Below are positions 21,267-32,136 of a stretch of DNA of 64,000 nt, piece by piece; the first letter of the stretch is position 1, and every line of letters starts with the position of its first letter. The notes below the pieces were generated by a model. It saw only the letters and a list, made by a program, of their open reading frames with translations, was not told where the DNA came from and did not search any database. The translations under genes were made by a program, and so were the position numbers. Where the stretch lies: positions 173,515 to 237,514 of the forward strand of contig NW_005202303.1 in NCBI RefSeq assembly GCF_000372725.1. The letters are read 5' to 3'. This DNA comes from Emiliania huxleyi CCMP1516 (Eukaryota; Haptophyta; Isochrysidales; Noelaerhabdaceae).

Positions 21267-24200
21267 ATGGCTGGCGCCCACCAAGGCGATGCGAGCCAGC
21301 TCGCCGCTCGGGTCGCTGCGCTCGAGGAGACGGTGGCAATGCTTGTGGCCAAGCTTTCTGCTGTGCAGCCTGCGCCGCCATCGCCGCCACCGCCGCCACC
21401 GCCGCCACCGCCGCCACCGCCGCCTCCGCCGCCACCGCCGCCACCGCCGCCACCGCCGCCACCGCCGCCGTCCGACCGCCACCCAAGCGCTCCCGGGCAT
21501 TCGAGTCGCCAGCCGTCCGACCGCCAGCCAGCGCAGCTGCAGCCCCTGGCGGTGCCGAGCGGGCTCCACTGGCAAGTGGTGCGCTTCGTCGAGCGGAACG
21601 ACGCAGAGGTGCTCGCCCAGCAGCCGGCGAGGCACACGGTCGTGGACACCCTCGCGCGCCGACTCGCTTCCGAGTGGCCCTACGCGCAGCTGGTCTGCTA
21701 CGGCAGCCGCTGGTGTAGCCTCGCGACTCCTGAGTCGGACATCGACTGCGTCGTGCTCAACCCGCCGCCGCTCGAGGCGGCTCGCCGCACGCCCAGCCCG
21801 AGACGCGCCCGCCTCCTCACCGTCCACGCCACCAAGCGACGCACCTCCGAGGCCCCCGCCAACCAGCCACGCCTCTCACCCGCACAGCCTCGCCCTGGTC
21901 AGCTTCCTGCGGCCATCTACGCGCTGCGCGCAATCTTCGAGCGCGAGGCGGCGGTCGTCGGCAGCGTCGCCATCGCGGGCGCCTCCGTCCCCATACTCAA
22001 GCTCCAGGTCGCCGCCCGCGCAAAGGCGGAGCGGCACGGCGTCACCACACAGCACCGGCGGAGCGGCACGTCACCACTCGTAGGTCGCCGCCGAGCACGC
22101 CGCGAGGGAGCGGCACGGCCGACCGCTGCTGCTGCAGGCGCGCGCGTGTGCAAGATCAAGCCAGACGCCGCCTCTCTGGCCCTCGGGTCCTGCCTCGAGT
22201 CCTCGAGTCCTCGTCTCCTCCTCCTCTCCTCCTCTCAGCCTCTCCTCCTCTCAGCCTCTCCTCCTCTCCTCCTCTCAGCCTCTCCTCCTCTCCTCCTCTC
22301 CTCCTCTCCTCCTCTCCTCCTCTCCTCCTCTCCTCCTCTCCTCCTCTCCTCCTCTCCTCCTCTCCTCCTCTCCTCCTCTCCTCCTCTCCTCCTCTCCTCC
22401 TCTCCTCCTCTCCTCCTCTCCTCCTCTCCTCCTCTCCTCCTCTCCTCCTCTCCTCCTCTCCTCCTCTCCTCCTCTCCTCCTCTCCTCCTCTCCTCCTCTC
22501 CTCCTCTCCTCCTCTCCTCCTCTCCTCGAGTCCCCTTCTCCTCTCCTCCCCTCCTCCCCTCCTCCTCTCCTCCTCCCCTCCTCTTCTCCTCGAGTCCTCT
22601 CCCCCTCGACTGGCCTAATGCGGCCTCCTCCCACCCTCTTCCAACCGACACCCCTCTCCAGTCAGCGCCGCCGCCCCTCCCCGCAGGTCGACCTCTCTCT
22701 CTCGAACGGGCCGGTACACCACGGGCTCACGGCGACGCACATCGCCGCCGGCGAGGTCGAGGCGAGGCCGGCCGTGCGCGCGCTCACCGTCGTGCTCAAG
22801 GCGCACCTCGCGCACACCGCTCGCGCTTTAATTAACCGATCATTGACATGGAGTTCACTATTAATTAGGCGTACATGGCGCAGCTCGCGCTCAACCAGAC
22901 CTACACGGGCGGGCTCGCCTCGCACGTGCTCTTCAATTAATAGCTTTTTGACACGAGTTGGCTTGATCTAGGCGGGCTCTGCTCGCACGCGCTCTTCCTC
23001 CTCGCCCGCGCCTACATCGTCGCCGCCGGCGTTGGCACCGACGGCTGCGGCTCGGTCGACCTCGGCCGCGCCCTGCTCGGTTTCCTCGAGTACTACGGCA
23101 CTGCGTTCGACCCGGCCACGACGCTGGTCAGGTGGGGGTCGGACCCGTTCGCGAGGAGGCCGCCGCTCGCCGCCGCGCGCGGCTACCCTCCGCCGCCGCT
23201 CTGCGTCGAGGGCGTGGACCCGGGCAGCCGCAACGTTGGCAGCAAGGCCTTCTCCATCTCGAGCTGCCTCGCCGCCTTTCGGCGCGCGCACGCCTCCCTC
23301 CTCTCCGGCGCGTGCCTCGACGAGGTGCTCGGAGCGACGAGCGGTTCCCCTCCTCCGGCGCCGCCGCCGGACCCGATGCACCTCGCCGCCGCCGCAGCGC
23401 TCGCGGGCACGCCGGCGCCGCCCACCGCCGCCGGGCCTGAGCTTACTGCTGCGGGGCCTGGGCTTGCTGCTGCTGGGCCTGAGCCCGCCGCCGCCGCCGC
23501 GCCCGCCCCCACCGCACCCGCTGCCGCCGCCGCACCCGCCGCGCCGGCAGCCGCCGCCGCGCCCGCGGCCGCCGCCGCGCCCATCGAGGCCGCGCCAGTG
23601 TTGCCAGCCGAGGCTGCGCCCGCCGCGCCCCTTCCCGCGCCCCCTTCCGCCGCGCCCCCTCCCGCCCCCCCTCCCACGGAGCCGGCCGCCGCGGCCGGGG
23701 GGTCGAGAGGGGCGGCCGCGCTCGGCTCGGCCGAGTCCGACGCGGCGGAGGCTCCGCGCGAGCCATCCTCGGCGACATCCTCGGCGAGGGGCGCGAGCTC
23801 GAGCGGGCGGAGCTCGGCGGCGAGCGCCGCGGCGACGACGCCGGGCGGCAGGCACGAGGGCGGCAGGCACGAGGGCGGCAGGCAGGAGGGCGGCAGGCAG
23901 GAGGGCGGCAGGCAGGAGGGCAGGCTGCCCAAGGCGGCGCGGGGCAAGGGCGAGGGTCGGCACGAGTGGCCTTGCTCGAAGCGGCAGGGGCACGCCACCG
24001 AGTGGGAGTTGCTGCAGGAGGGGGCGGTGGAGCGGTTGAGGCATGACTTGCTCGAGCAGTCTGGCAGCGTGGCTGCGCTCAAGGGCTTGGTCGAGAAGCA
24101 GCTGCGCGAGCAGCAGGACGTGGCCGCCGTGCTGCAGGCGCACACTCGCGTCATCATGCGCGAGGTCTGCAAGTGGACGCGAGGCTACATCGAGATCCGC

Positions 24201-24281
24201 CTCTCCGACTTTGCGCTGCCGCCGCTCGCGGCGCGCGACGCCGAGCCGAAGCAGGTGGAGGCGGCGAGCGACGAGACCTGA
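21267..24281 (+). CDS. TRF4/TENT4-like non-canonical poly(A) polymerase
   Basis: Exons 21267-21776, 21903-22025, 22687-22800, 22869-22908 and 22972-24281 join in frame to 698 aa. All four introns start GC. The nucleotidyltransferase core shows GSRWCSLATPESDIDCVVL (DxD at about 157), PILKLQ, and VDLSLSN with the third acidic residue. The PAP-associated part has LNQTYTGGLCSHALFLLA, GFLEYYGTAFD, and a DPGSRNVGSKAF segment. These enzymes add short oligo(A) tails to RNAs for exosome decay (TRAMP) or mixed tails to mRNA. Residues about 36-68 are a long proline run. The C-terminal 350 residues are Ala/Pro-rich, with GGRHEGGRQEGG repeats and a charged coiled-coil-like end. Introns 3 and 4 contain TTAATTA filler and duplicated exon sequence. 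Confidence 0.9.
22200..22615. repeat. CTCCT microsatellite inside TRF4-like intron 2
   Basis: Nearly pure (CTCCTCCTCTCCTC)-type pyrimidine repeat for over 350 bp within the 661-nt intron 22026-22686. It is strongly polypyrimidine on the sense strand and so could form H-DNA. Its length probably varies between strains. Confidence 0.95.
22801..22971. repeat. Two young-looking introns with duplicated exon sequence and TTAATTA filler
   Basis: Intron 22801-22868 and intron 22909-22971 flank a 40-nt exon. Intron 4 begins with GCGGGCTCGCCTCGCACGTG, a near copy of the start of exon 5 (GCGGGCTCTGCTCGCACGCG). Intron 3 begins with a degenerate copy of the start of exon 4 (CTCGCGCT shared). Both contain AT-rich filler (TTTAATTAACC, TTCAATTAATAG) in GC-rich surroundings. 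Confidence 0.8.
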
Positions 24282-24659
24282 TTGCGTGGGCGGCGGGGGG
24301 AGGGGGCGATTGGCGCGGCGTTTGATGGATACTGTCCGTTCGACGACTGGCGTGTCTCCCGAGGGAGGTCACTCGTGGAGCACCCGTCCGCCTGCGACCA
24401 CACATGGGGCGTTCGTGCGCGCGGTCCCCTCTCTTTTCCCCTCCCTCTCCTTTCTCTTTAGACTTTACACTTATGACTTAACAACTAACCACTTACGTAC
24501 ACAAGAGAGCTAAAAGCTATACGGCTTCAAACGAAGCTGCCCCCAGCAGGCGTCTTGACGCGTATCAAAATTCTTCCCTACAAAGAGGCCTACGCGGGAC
24601 CCGCGAGAAGCTAGATAACAAAGACCGGGCCTTACACAAAGACGGGCTCCCGGGCCGGG

Positions 24660-24905
24660 GGGCATGCTGAGCCCTGGTGTCGAGGTGTCGAGGCCCGGTG
24701 TGGAGGGTGTCGAGCTGCTGTCGAGGGGTAGAGGTGTCGAGGCCTGTCGAGGCCTGTCGAGGCCTGTCGAGGCTGGTACCACGCTTGTCCGTGTCGAGGG
24801 GTGTCGAGGGGTGTCGAGGGTGTCGAGGGTGTCGAGCGTGTCGAGCGTGTCGAGCGGGTGTCGCGAGTGTTGTCAAGGGGTTTTGCGTCTAAGGTGTCGA
24901 GGTGT
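24660..24905. repeat. TGTCGAGG degenerate array 1
   Basis: About 20 copies of GTGTCGAGG or CTGTCGAGG, irregularly spaced. The same word recurs at 25617-25835. The structure parallels the CTGTCAGG arrays at 18-19 kb. Confidence 0.85.
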
Positions 24906-25069
24906 CCAAGGTGGCAGGATGCAGTTGCAGCCCATCAACAAAACTTGGGCAGCAGTTGCAAAGCTGTTTCATCCCTTATAGTTGCAGCCTCTCAGTTGCA
25001 CCCTGTTGATGTAGCACAACCTGAGCACAACCAGTATACTCTCTGTGGACATTTGAGGACATCAAGTGC

Positions 25070-25440
25070 CGGGAGTCATTGCCACTGTGCACAAAGGTGC
25101 TGTGCAGGCGCAGCACCGCAGCAGCGTCGCCGCTGCAGCGTCATCACCCCTGCAGCGCCACCGGCGCACAAAGCGCAACTGACCACAGCGCTCCTTTCAC
25201 AAGGCTGGTGCCATGAGTCAGTGGACATTGCCACTGCACAAGGTGCTGTCCAGCAGCTAAGGGCTACAGTACCCCATCGCAGCAGCGTCGCCGCCGCTGC
25301 AGCGTCGCCGTTGCAGCCGAGCGTCGCCAGTGCACAAAGCGCAATGGACCACAGGTCTGCACTCATGGCACAAGCTCACTGGTGTGAGGATTCATTGCCA
25401 CTGTACAAGGTGCTGTGCAGCACCTGAGGGCTACCTGAGT
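25070..25440. repeat. Degenerate 140-175 bp tandem repeat
   Basis: CATTGCCACTG followed by CAAAGGTGCTG or CAAGGTGCTG occurs at about 25077, 25228 and 25391. Each copy is followed by GCAGCAGCGTCGCCGCTGCAG-like sequence and then GCACAAAGCGCAA. About 2.5 copies. No coding function seen. Confidence 0.65.
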
Positions 25441-25616
25441 ACTGCCATGTTTGCTACATCAACAGGGGTGCAACTGAGCCGCAACTTGACCTAGAACTTT
25501 TGAGAGGCTGCAACTGAGGAATAAAAGTACTGCCAGCCAAGTATTGCTGCTGCAACCCTGATTTTCTAACTCTGTGACTCCAAATGGGTCTACGTCTCTG
25601 CTGTGTTAGATCATCA

Positions 25617-25835
25617 GAGGTGTCGAGCGGTGTCGAGCGGTTGTCGAGCGGTGTCGAGCGGTGTCGAGCGGTGTCGAGCGGTGTCGAGGTGTCGAGTTTG
25701 GCACCTTGACACGGACGAGCGTGGTACCAGCCTAGATGGTGTCGAGGGGTGTCGAGGGGTGTCGAGGGTGTCGAGTTGGCATGGGGTGTCGAGGTGTCGA
25801 GTTGGTGTCGAGGTTTGGTGTCGAGGTGTCGAGGC
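25617..25835. repeat. TGTCGAGG degenerate array 2
   Basis: About 18 copies, beginning with a regular GGTGTCGAGC run at 25618-25690 and then GGGTGTCGAGG. No gene recognised from 25835 to 26400. Confidence 0.85.
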
Positions 25836-26402
25836 CAGGGCTCAGGGGGCATGGTGTGCGAGTATGGGCCAAAAGCGTCGAAAATGTCCCAAAAAGCGTG
25901 TCTCGAGTTTGTTGCAGCCCAACAGCCGGCGCGCGCTGCCAGGAAGCACCGCTCGCGTGTCGGCGGCACTCCCTGGGCCACCCAGTGAGTGCCGCGAACC
26001 GATCAGACCGAACAGGCTCGACGCCGCGCTCGCTGTGGGGCTGCAACAAAGTCGCCGCCGCGTGCCACCGAAGGCGTCCCGTCGGAGGTGATGGAGTGTG
26101 AGACCTGAGGCTGCGGAGGTGACGCCTGAGGTACCGGCCCGTGCACGGCACAGATGGGCGCGCGGTAGGGCCCCTCTCCCCGCGATCTACCGCGCGCGCA
26201 CCCGCCGCCGCCATGCAGCCTTCTCCAGGAGATCCATCGCCGTCTCGCCTCTCTCTTCGGCACCGCAGCGGCCTCACCCCTCTCGTGATTCGGCTGCTGC
26301 CTCTGAGCTCTGTGGCTCCATACCATGGCCAGATGCCCCTCTGTGGGGTTCATTGGGCTATCCGGGCCACCTGCCCTCGCTTTTCCTCCACTGTGCGTTG
26401 GA

Positions 26403-26516
26403 ATGTCAGGGTTACTGCGTAACCCTTCCTAGCGGAGGCGCGCGATTCCGTGACTTTCCGTATACGCACTAAAGTACCCTCACCGAAGGTGCATAGGAGT
26501 GAATCCGAGTGAAACT
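26403..26516. repeat. 114-bp direct repeat, left copy (partner 27022-27137)
   Basis: Begins ATGTCAGGGTTACTGCGTAA and ends AGGAGTGAATCCGAGTGAAA. The partner at 27022-27137 is about 95% identical. The 505 bp between them has one hydrophobic open frame without recognisable function. Possible solo-LTR-like pair, tandem duplication or conserved noncoding RNA; not resolved. Confidence 0.75.
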
Positions 26517-27021
26517 AGTCCGCTCGATAACGATTGGGGTACGGGCCCTAACTCGTGATAGGCCACTAGTTTCCCGCAGGAGACTCACGGAGACCCTCTT
26601 CATCTCCTTCCTCCTCAGCCTCTATGTTCTTCACGGATGCTCTCCGTGAATCCAGACATATGTTACACCTTTTACATCTTTCACGGGCTTTCGGCAAAGT
26701 GCCGCTGCTCCTGCTCGCTGCTCTGATGCGTGCGTCTCCCGCCGCGCTTCTCCCCGCTCACCTGGCTCTGACGCTGCTCTTCATCCTTGGCCGCGCCAGG
26801 CTCTCCTACTGCGCCAGCCTTTCAGCTGCGCCAGTTCTGCTTCTCCCCGCCCACCCTATCCTGCCTACTCTTTGGCTTTGGGGTGTGGCCCTCTCTATCT
26901 GGTCTGAGGTGCGATCCCTCACGGCGCCGCGGGCGGCTGCAGGACGTTGAGATTCCCTCCGGACCTGTAGTATACCCAAGCTGTTTGAGTCCTCCGCCTT
27001 CAGTGGCAGGACCCCACGGGG

Positions 27022-27137
27022 ATGTCAGGGATACTGCGTAACCCTTCCTAGCGGAGGCGCGCGATTCCGTGACTCTCCGTTATACGCACCAATGTACCCT
27101 CACCGAAGGTGCATAGGAGTGAATCCGAGTGAAACTT
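27022..27137. repeat. 114-bp direct repeat, right copy
   Basis: Same unit as 26403-26516, including the internal palindrome-like TACTGCGTAACCC and GTACCCTCACCGAAGGTGCA. The region 27140-27970 holds no supported gene; 27655-27800 is C-rich low complexity. Confidence 0.75.
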
Positions 27138-27974
27138 AGGGCGGCTTGTTTGTGTCGCATAAAACCACGCTACCACAGACATGACAGTGGGATCAAGTAT
27201 AAGCGATGCGGATGATGGCTGCCACCTGTCGTGTTTGAGGAGCATCGCACACGGGTCCAACATCTCAGCGACATGCATGACAACCGTCGGTGGGAGGAGG
27301 TGTGATGTGTCGATTTGGACAGGAGGATGCACCGCCGGTGAGTCAATGACATGTACAGACGGTAAGTGTGGCGAGTTGCGAAGCAAACGACTTATGATCC
27401 TCCTTTCTGTCCTTGTGATCTCATGCGCGCATACCCCGGTACTCTGTCTCTCCTCCTCTACTCCTAGGATACACTGCTATATTCTGGTGACCCCTTTCGC
27501 TCGCGATGGCTGGGGCCCGGCCCCTTTATTTGAAGCAAATTCCTGATGGATTTGGGTGAATTAGCGAGGGGTTTCGGCAGCCCCGCTTGGAATGAAATCT
27601 TGAGCTACCACGCCAACTCTGAGTGTGCTTCAAAGCAATGGTGCTCACCGCGCTCGACCCCCCCGCCCCGGCCGCCCGCCCCCCGCCCCCGCCCCCCGCT
27701 CCCGCCGCACCCCCCGCCCCCCGCCCGCCCCACCCCCGCCCACCCCACCCCCACCCCACCCCCGCCCCACCCCCGCCCCACCCCCGCCCAAACCCCGCCC
27801 AAACCCCAGCCTCAAGCGCTCGCCAGAGCTGATCCTGATGGCCCGCCCCCCCTCGCGGCACAGGGCGACGGGTGGTGTGGGTATGTCGGTGTTCTTTGTG
27901 CGGGGCGCCTTGTCGTGCCAGTGAGGCAGACCTTCAGCGCGGCACCGATGGGCGCGCGGGCAGGGAGCGTGAGG

Positions 27975-28350
27975 GTCAAGTGAGCGGAGCGGACCAAGTC
28001 ATCGAGCCAGCGAGCCAGTGGAGCGGACCAAGTGAGCGGAGCAAGTGAGCGGAGCGGAGCAAGCCAGCGGAGCGGAGCGAGCCAGCGGAGCGGAGCGAGC
28101 CAGCGGAGCGGAGCGAGCCAGCGGAGCGGAGCGAGAGTAGGCTCTGGGCTGTAGAGCCAGCCACCGAGCCAGCGGAGAGAGCCAGCGGAGCGAGCCAACC
28201 GAACAAGCCAACGGAGTGTGCCGAAGAGCGCTTACTGTACGGAGCGGCCCGCGCTGAGCGAGCTGGCGGAGCGGCGAGGCTGGAGCGAGCGCGGAGCGAG
28301 CCAATGGAGCGAGCGGGCGGAGTGAGAATGGAGGAGCACCGTAGGCAACG
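27975..28350. repeat. GAGCGGAGCGAGCCAGCG degenerate array
   Basis: An 18-bp unit in perfect tandem at about 28055-28130 (four to five copies), with degenerate copies on both sides. It ends about 190 bp before the EXO1-like start codon. Confidence 0.85.
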
Positions 28351-28539
28351 AAGCGAGCCAACAGGGCTGCAGCGGGGCCAGCCAGTGGAGCCGCATTGGC
28401 GGGCTGATCAGTAGCTGCGCATTCTCAATCTGCCTGCACGAGCAGGATCTTGGAAGGACGATCAGGGACACAACCGGAGCACTTGGAGGGCATCGATTTT
28501 CGTTTGTGGCGAAGCAAATTCTTCTCAACAGGTGCGCCA

Positions 28540-29478
28540 ATGGGCGTGCAGGGCCTGCTCACCCAGGTCCGCTCCTGCGTCCAGCGCGTGAGCCTCTCCG
28601 ACTTCAGCGAGCGCACGCTTGCCGTCGACGCGTCGGGGTGGCTACACCGCGGCGCGCTCGTCTGTGCGCACGAACTGCTGCTTGGCGAGCCTACCGACCA
28701 GTACCTTGCCTACCCGCTCCGAATGATCGACCTGTTCGAGCGGCACGGCGTCACGCCGCTCCTCGTCTTTGACGGCGCCTCGCTCCCGGCCAAGGCGGCC
28801 GTGCATCGCGCTCGCTCTGGCGTGCGAGCCGCCGCGCGGGCGCGCGCGGCGGCCGCCGCCATCGAGGCGGATGCAGAGGCTGCGCGGCGCAAGACGGTAG
28901 TTGTGACCGCCGAGATGGCGCGCACGCTCATCGAGGTGCTGCGGGCCCGCGGCCACGCCTTCGTCGTCGCGCCGTACGAGGCGGACGCGCAGTGCGCGTT
29001 CCTTGTGCGCGAAGGCCACGCGCACGCGGCCGTCTCGGACCCTAGATGTGGGACACGCACTCTTGTGTTCCGAGTAGCACTCGAGAGGACACGGCATTCG
29101 ACCGTATTCAGAGCACACGTCGGCGGCATTCGACCGTATTCAGCCGTATCCACGATGCATAGCCCGTGTCCACGCGGTGCTCCGAGTACACTGCACGATG
29201 CCGTCTCCGCACCCCGCCCCGGTGTCTCCACACCGCAGTGTTTACGCCGCTGTGTTTACGCCGCAGTGTTGACACCGCAGGTGACAGACGACTCGGACCT
29301 GGTGGCGTACGGGTGCCCACGCGTGCTCTACAAGCTGCAGGCGAGGGCAGGGGCCTCACCCTCACCCTGCCCCCTACCCCTAAGCCCACGCGTGTGCTAG
29401 CAAGCTGCAGGCCGGCGGCGAGGCGGAGCTGCTTGTGCGGGACGAGCTGCGCTTCGCCGAGGCTGGCGGCAGGAGCAC

Positions 29479-29531
<53 letters not shown>

Positions 29532-29551
29532 CACACACACAATGCGTGCGT

Positions 29552-29590
<39 letters not shown>

Positions 29591-31830
29591 TGCACGCACG
29601 CACACACGCACGTCCCTTCCTTGTCAGGCACCTCTTTGACGGCGAGAGGGAGGGGGAGTGGCGCGAGTGGGAGGGCGGGATGCTGCTCGACATGTGCGTC
29701 CTCGCACAGACCCGCTGACATGTCCAGGACACGTCCAGGACAGGTGCAGGACTCGTCGCATAGGTGCATCCTCGCTGGCAGAGACTACTCCTCGCCAGCC
29801 GCACGCGAAGCTGCATCGCCAGACGGGGGTGAGCTGCAGACTTGCCGGATGGGTAGGCACAGACTACCTGGCTTCCCTCCCGCAGATTGGGATCGCCAAG
29901 GTGAGACGTAGCCGAGACCGCGGGAGATCTCGCGAGATGTAGCCGCAGTCACCCGGGCCCTCCTCCCCTGATTTCGTCCACTGATTTCTTCAACCTGTTT
30001 TCGTCAAGGCGCACGCGGCGGTCCGGCGCCACCGCAGCCTCGCGGCCGCCGCGCGAGCGATCGCCCGCACGGCGAGGGTGGGGGCGGCGGAGGCGGGACG
30101 CATGAGGAGCCATCGGTCGGTGTTGTTGGCGGCTCCCTCACCCCTCCGGAGATTGGCTCACAGGCGGACGCGTACGTTCGCAAGGCGCAGCTCGTCCGCC
30201 TCGTATTCCGCCACCAGCGCGTGTACGACCCGGCGAGCGGCGGCGTGGTCTCGCTCTCGCCGACCGACGCCCGGGCGGTGCGGGAGGCCGTCGGCGCTCT
30301 CTCCCCAGTCGAACCTGAGGCCGCTCACGATCCATGTCCAATCAACAGCAGAAGAGCCGTGAGCTAGGCGCCTTGGCACCGGGCGAGCTGGACGACCACA
30401 TCGGAGCACCGCTGCCGCCGCCGCTCGACCGGCAGGTCTGCAACGACGCGAGCCACAGCCCCGTCACGCGCATGCCGTACGGCCGCCCCTTCCCGCTCCC
30501 CGACATCGCCGCCCAAGGCCGGTGGGCGGCGGCGCAGCAGAGCGCACCGCCGCCGCCGACGCACATACTCGCGTCGCAGCCGCAGCCGCCGCTTCCGCCG
30601 CCGCCACCGCCGCCGCCGCCGCCGCTTCCGCCGCCGCATTTGCTTTCAGCCGCGGCATCTGTTGAGGAGGCGGCGGCGAGTGGCGGGGCGGGCGGCGGGG
30701 AGGAGGGGAGGGGCGGGCCGTCGGCGGCGGGCAACAAACGGCGGCGCGTTGCGTCGGGGCTTGCGGCTGCCTCGCGCCATCCGCCGCAGACGGGAGGTGG
30801 AGGCGGAGGAGGAGGAGGAGCGGGCGAAGGCGGAAGAGGAGAAGGCAGAGGCGGAGGTGGAGGCGGCGGTGGAGGCGGCGGCGGCGGAGGAGAAGGAGAC
30901 GGAGCAGAAGGAGGCGGAGGGCTAGCGCGCGAGGCGCAGGCGGCGAGGAGTGCGTGGTGGGCGGCCGCTGAGTTCGCCGCCTCAGCGGTGGCGGCGACCG
31001 CCCTGACGACCGGCGGGGCGGGCGCGCGGGCGGGCGGGGCGGCGGAGGCGGCGGAGGCGGCGGCGGAGCAGGTCGCGCTGCTGCGACTGGTGGTGGACGA
31101 GTCGTCTCTCTTGAGCGGGCAGCAGCCGGCCGAGTCGGAGTCGGTGTGGCTGCTGCAAGCGGCTCTCTGCCACTGGCTCTACTCGCGGGACGGATGGCGC
31201 GGCGCTTCGCAGCCGCCTCCGTCGCTACTCCGCACCTCGCTGCGGCTGATGCACTTCCTCGGCCCTCTCCTCGCCGCCGCGCCGGCGGCGGCGGCGCTGC
31301 GGCGGACCTTTCAGCGCGCTGTCGAGTGCGGCTGGCGGCAGGTTAATCAACGAATTAATTAATCAACATGTTTAATTGCTTAATTAGAGTGCGGCTGGCG
31401 GTAGGCGCTGCTCGAGCCTCTCCGCAAGCAGCCGCCCGATTGGACGCAGCTCCGCGCCGTGCTGGGCGGGCTACCGCCAGAGGCGGCGGCGCTGCGCGAC
31501 GAAGTCAGCCACCTCCTCCCTCGCCGCGGCGCTGCGGGCGGCGGCCGCATCGCAACCCGCACCGCCGCGCCGGTTGCCGCTCGATCGCGCGCCCTTGTCA
31601 CCGCGCGCGCCCGCGCCACGTAGGCCATCTCGACCTACTCGGCCTCACACCCCCTGCAAGACTTGCTGCGAGCGCTCGGCGAGCTGCTGCCGCAGGTGCA
31701 GCCGCTCCTGCCGACGCCGCGCTTGGTGGCGCGCGAGGCCCGCCGCGAGCCAACGAGGGGCGGGTTCGTCGACGCCGGCAGTTGCAGCGTCGAGGTTGAG
31801 CCCGGCGCAGTCGTGCCGCGCGGCGAATAA
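28540..31830 (+). CDS. EXO1: EXO1-like FEN/XPG-family 5' nuclease with unusual C-terminus
   Basis: N-terminal MGVQGLLTQV, VDASGWLHRGA, GEPTDQYL, VFDGASLPAK and APYEADAQCAF (about 143) match EXO1, which resects DNA ends and acts in mismatch repair. Exons seen: 28540-29031, 29281-29340 (TDDSDLVAYG), 29411-29478, 29628-~29703, ~29846-29900 (TDYLASLPQIGIAK), 30009-30077, 30164-30293 (LVRLVFRHQRVYDP), 30368-31341, 31405-~31540 and 31624-31830. The exon 4/5 junction is unresolved and leaves a one-base frame discrepancy. The long exon 8 starts with the usual ...SPVTRMPYGRPF region, then a Gly-rich tract, then helical sequence (ESVWLLQAALCHWLYSRDGW). The helical C-terminus (LPPEAAALRDEVSHLLP, AISTYSASHPLQDLLRALG) is not known to me from EXO1. 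Several introns carry exon duplications. Confidence 0.8.
29479..29612. repeat. ACGC/GCAC microsatellite intron
   Basis: (ACGC)n with a short ACACACAC interruption fills most of an EXO1-like intron; donor CAC|GCGCAC, acceptor CCTTGTCAG|GCAC. Confidence 0.85.
31324..31404. repeat. 15-bp exon duplication flanking AT-rich intron in EXO1-like gene
   Basis: GAGTGCGGCTGGCGG is perfect at 31324-31338 and 31387-31401. The 5' copy continues CAG|GTTAAT (donor) and the 3' copy continues TAG|GCGCTG (acceptor). The filler is TTAATCAACGAATTAATTAA-like. The 63-nt intron splices to restore ECGWRQALLEPLRKQ. Confidence 0.85.
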
Positions 31831-32136
31831 CGTTCGGTCTCAGGTAGTCTGCGTCGTGAATGTGTGTGGGTAAGTAATCTGGGACGTGAAGGTTGCTCGT
31901 TGACGTTGTTGGGATTCGGGCTAGCAATCAAGGGAGTGGGTTTTTTGTGAGATGTGGGACACACGTGGCAAAACTCGTCTGGGTCGTCAAAACACTGCGC
32001 CCGCCGGCGTGGCCGCGTGCGTGCCAGCCGCAGCCCTGCCCAGCTCCGTGGCCGGACCACAGTGGCACTGGCTGCAGTGTTCTTGAGTGCGACTCCCTCC
32101 TCCCCGCCTCTCTCATCTATTTCTCAACTCTATCTC

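Noticed and set aside
22235-22651. Minus-strand RRGGEEE repeat protein
   Set aside because: It is a reading of the CTCCT microsatellite inside an intron of the TRF4-like gene.
26403-27137. LTR retrotransposon
   Set aside because: No reverse transcriptase, primer-binding site or polypurine tract between the repeats; kept only as a direct-repeat pair.
29380-29816. Cys/Val/Arg repeat ORFs (minus) and Thr/His/Ala/Arg repeat ORFs (plus)
   Set aside because: They arise from the ACGC microsatellite in an EXO1-like intron.
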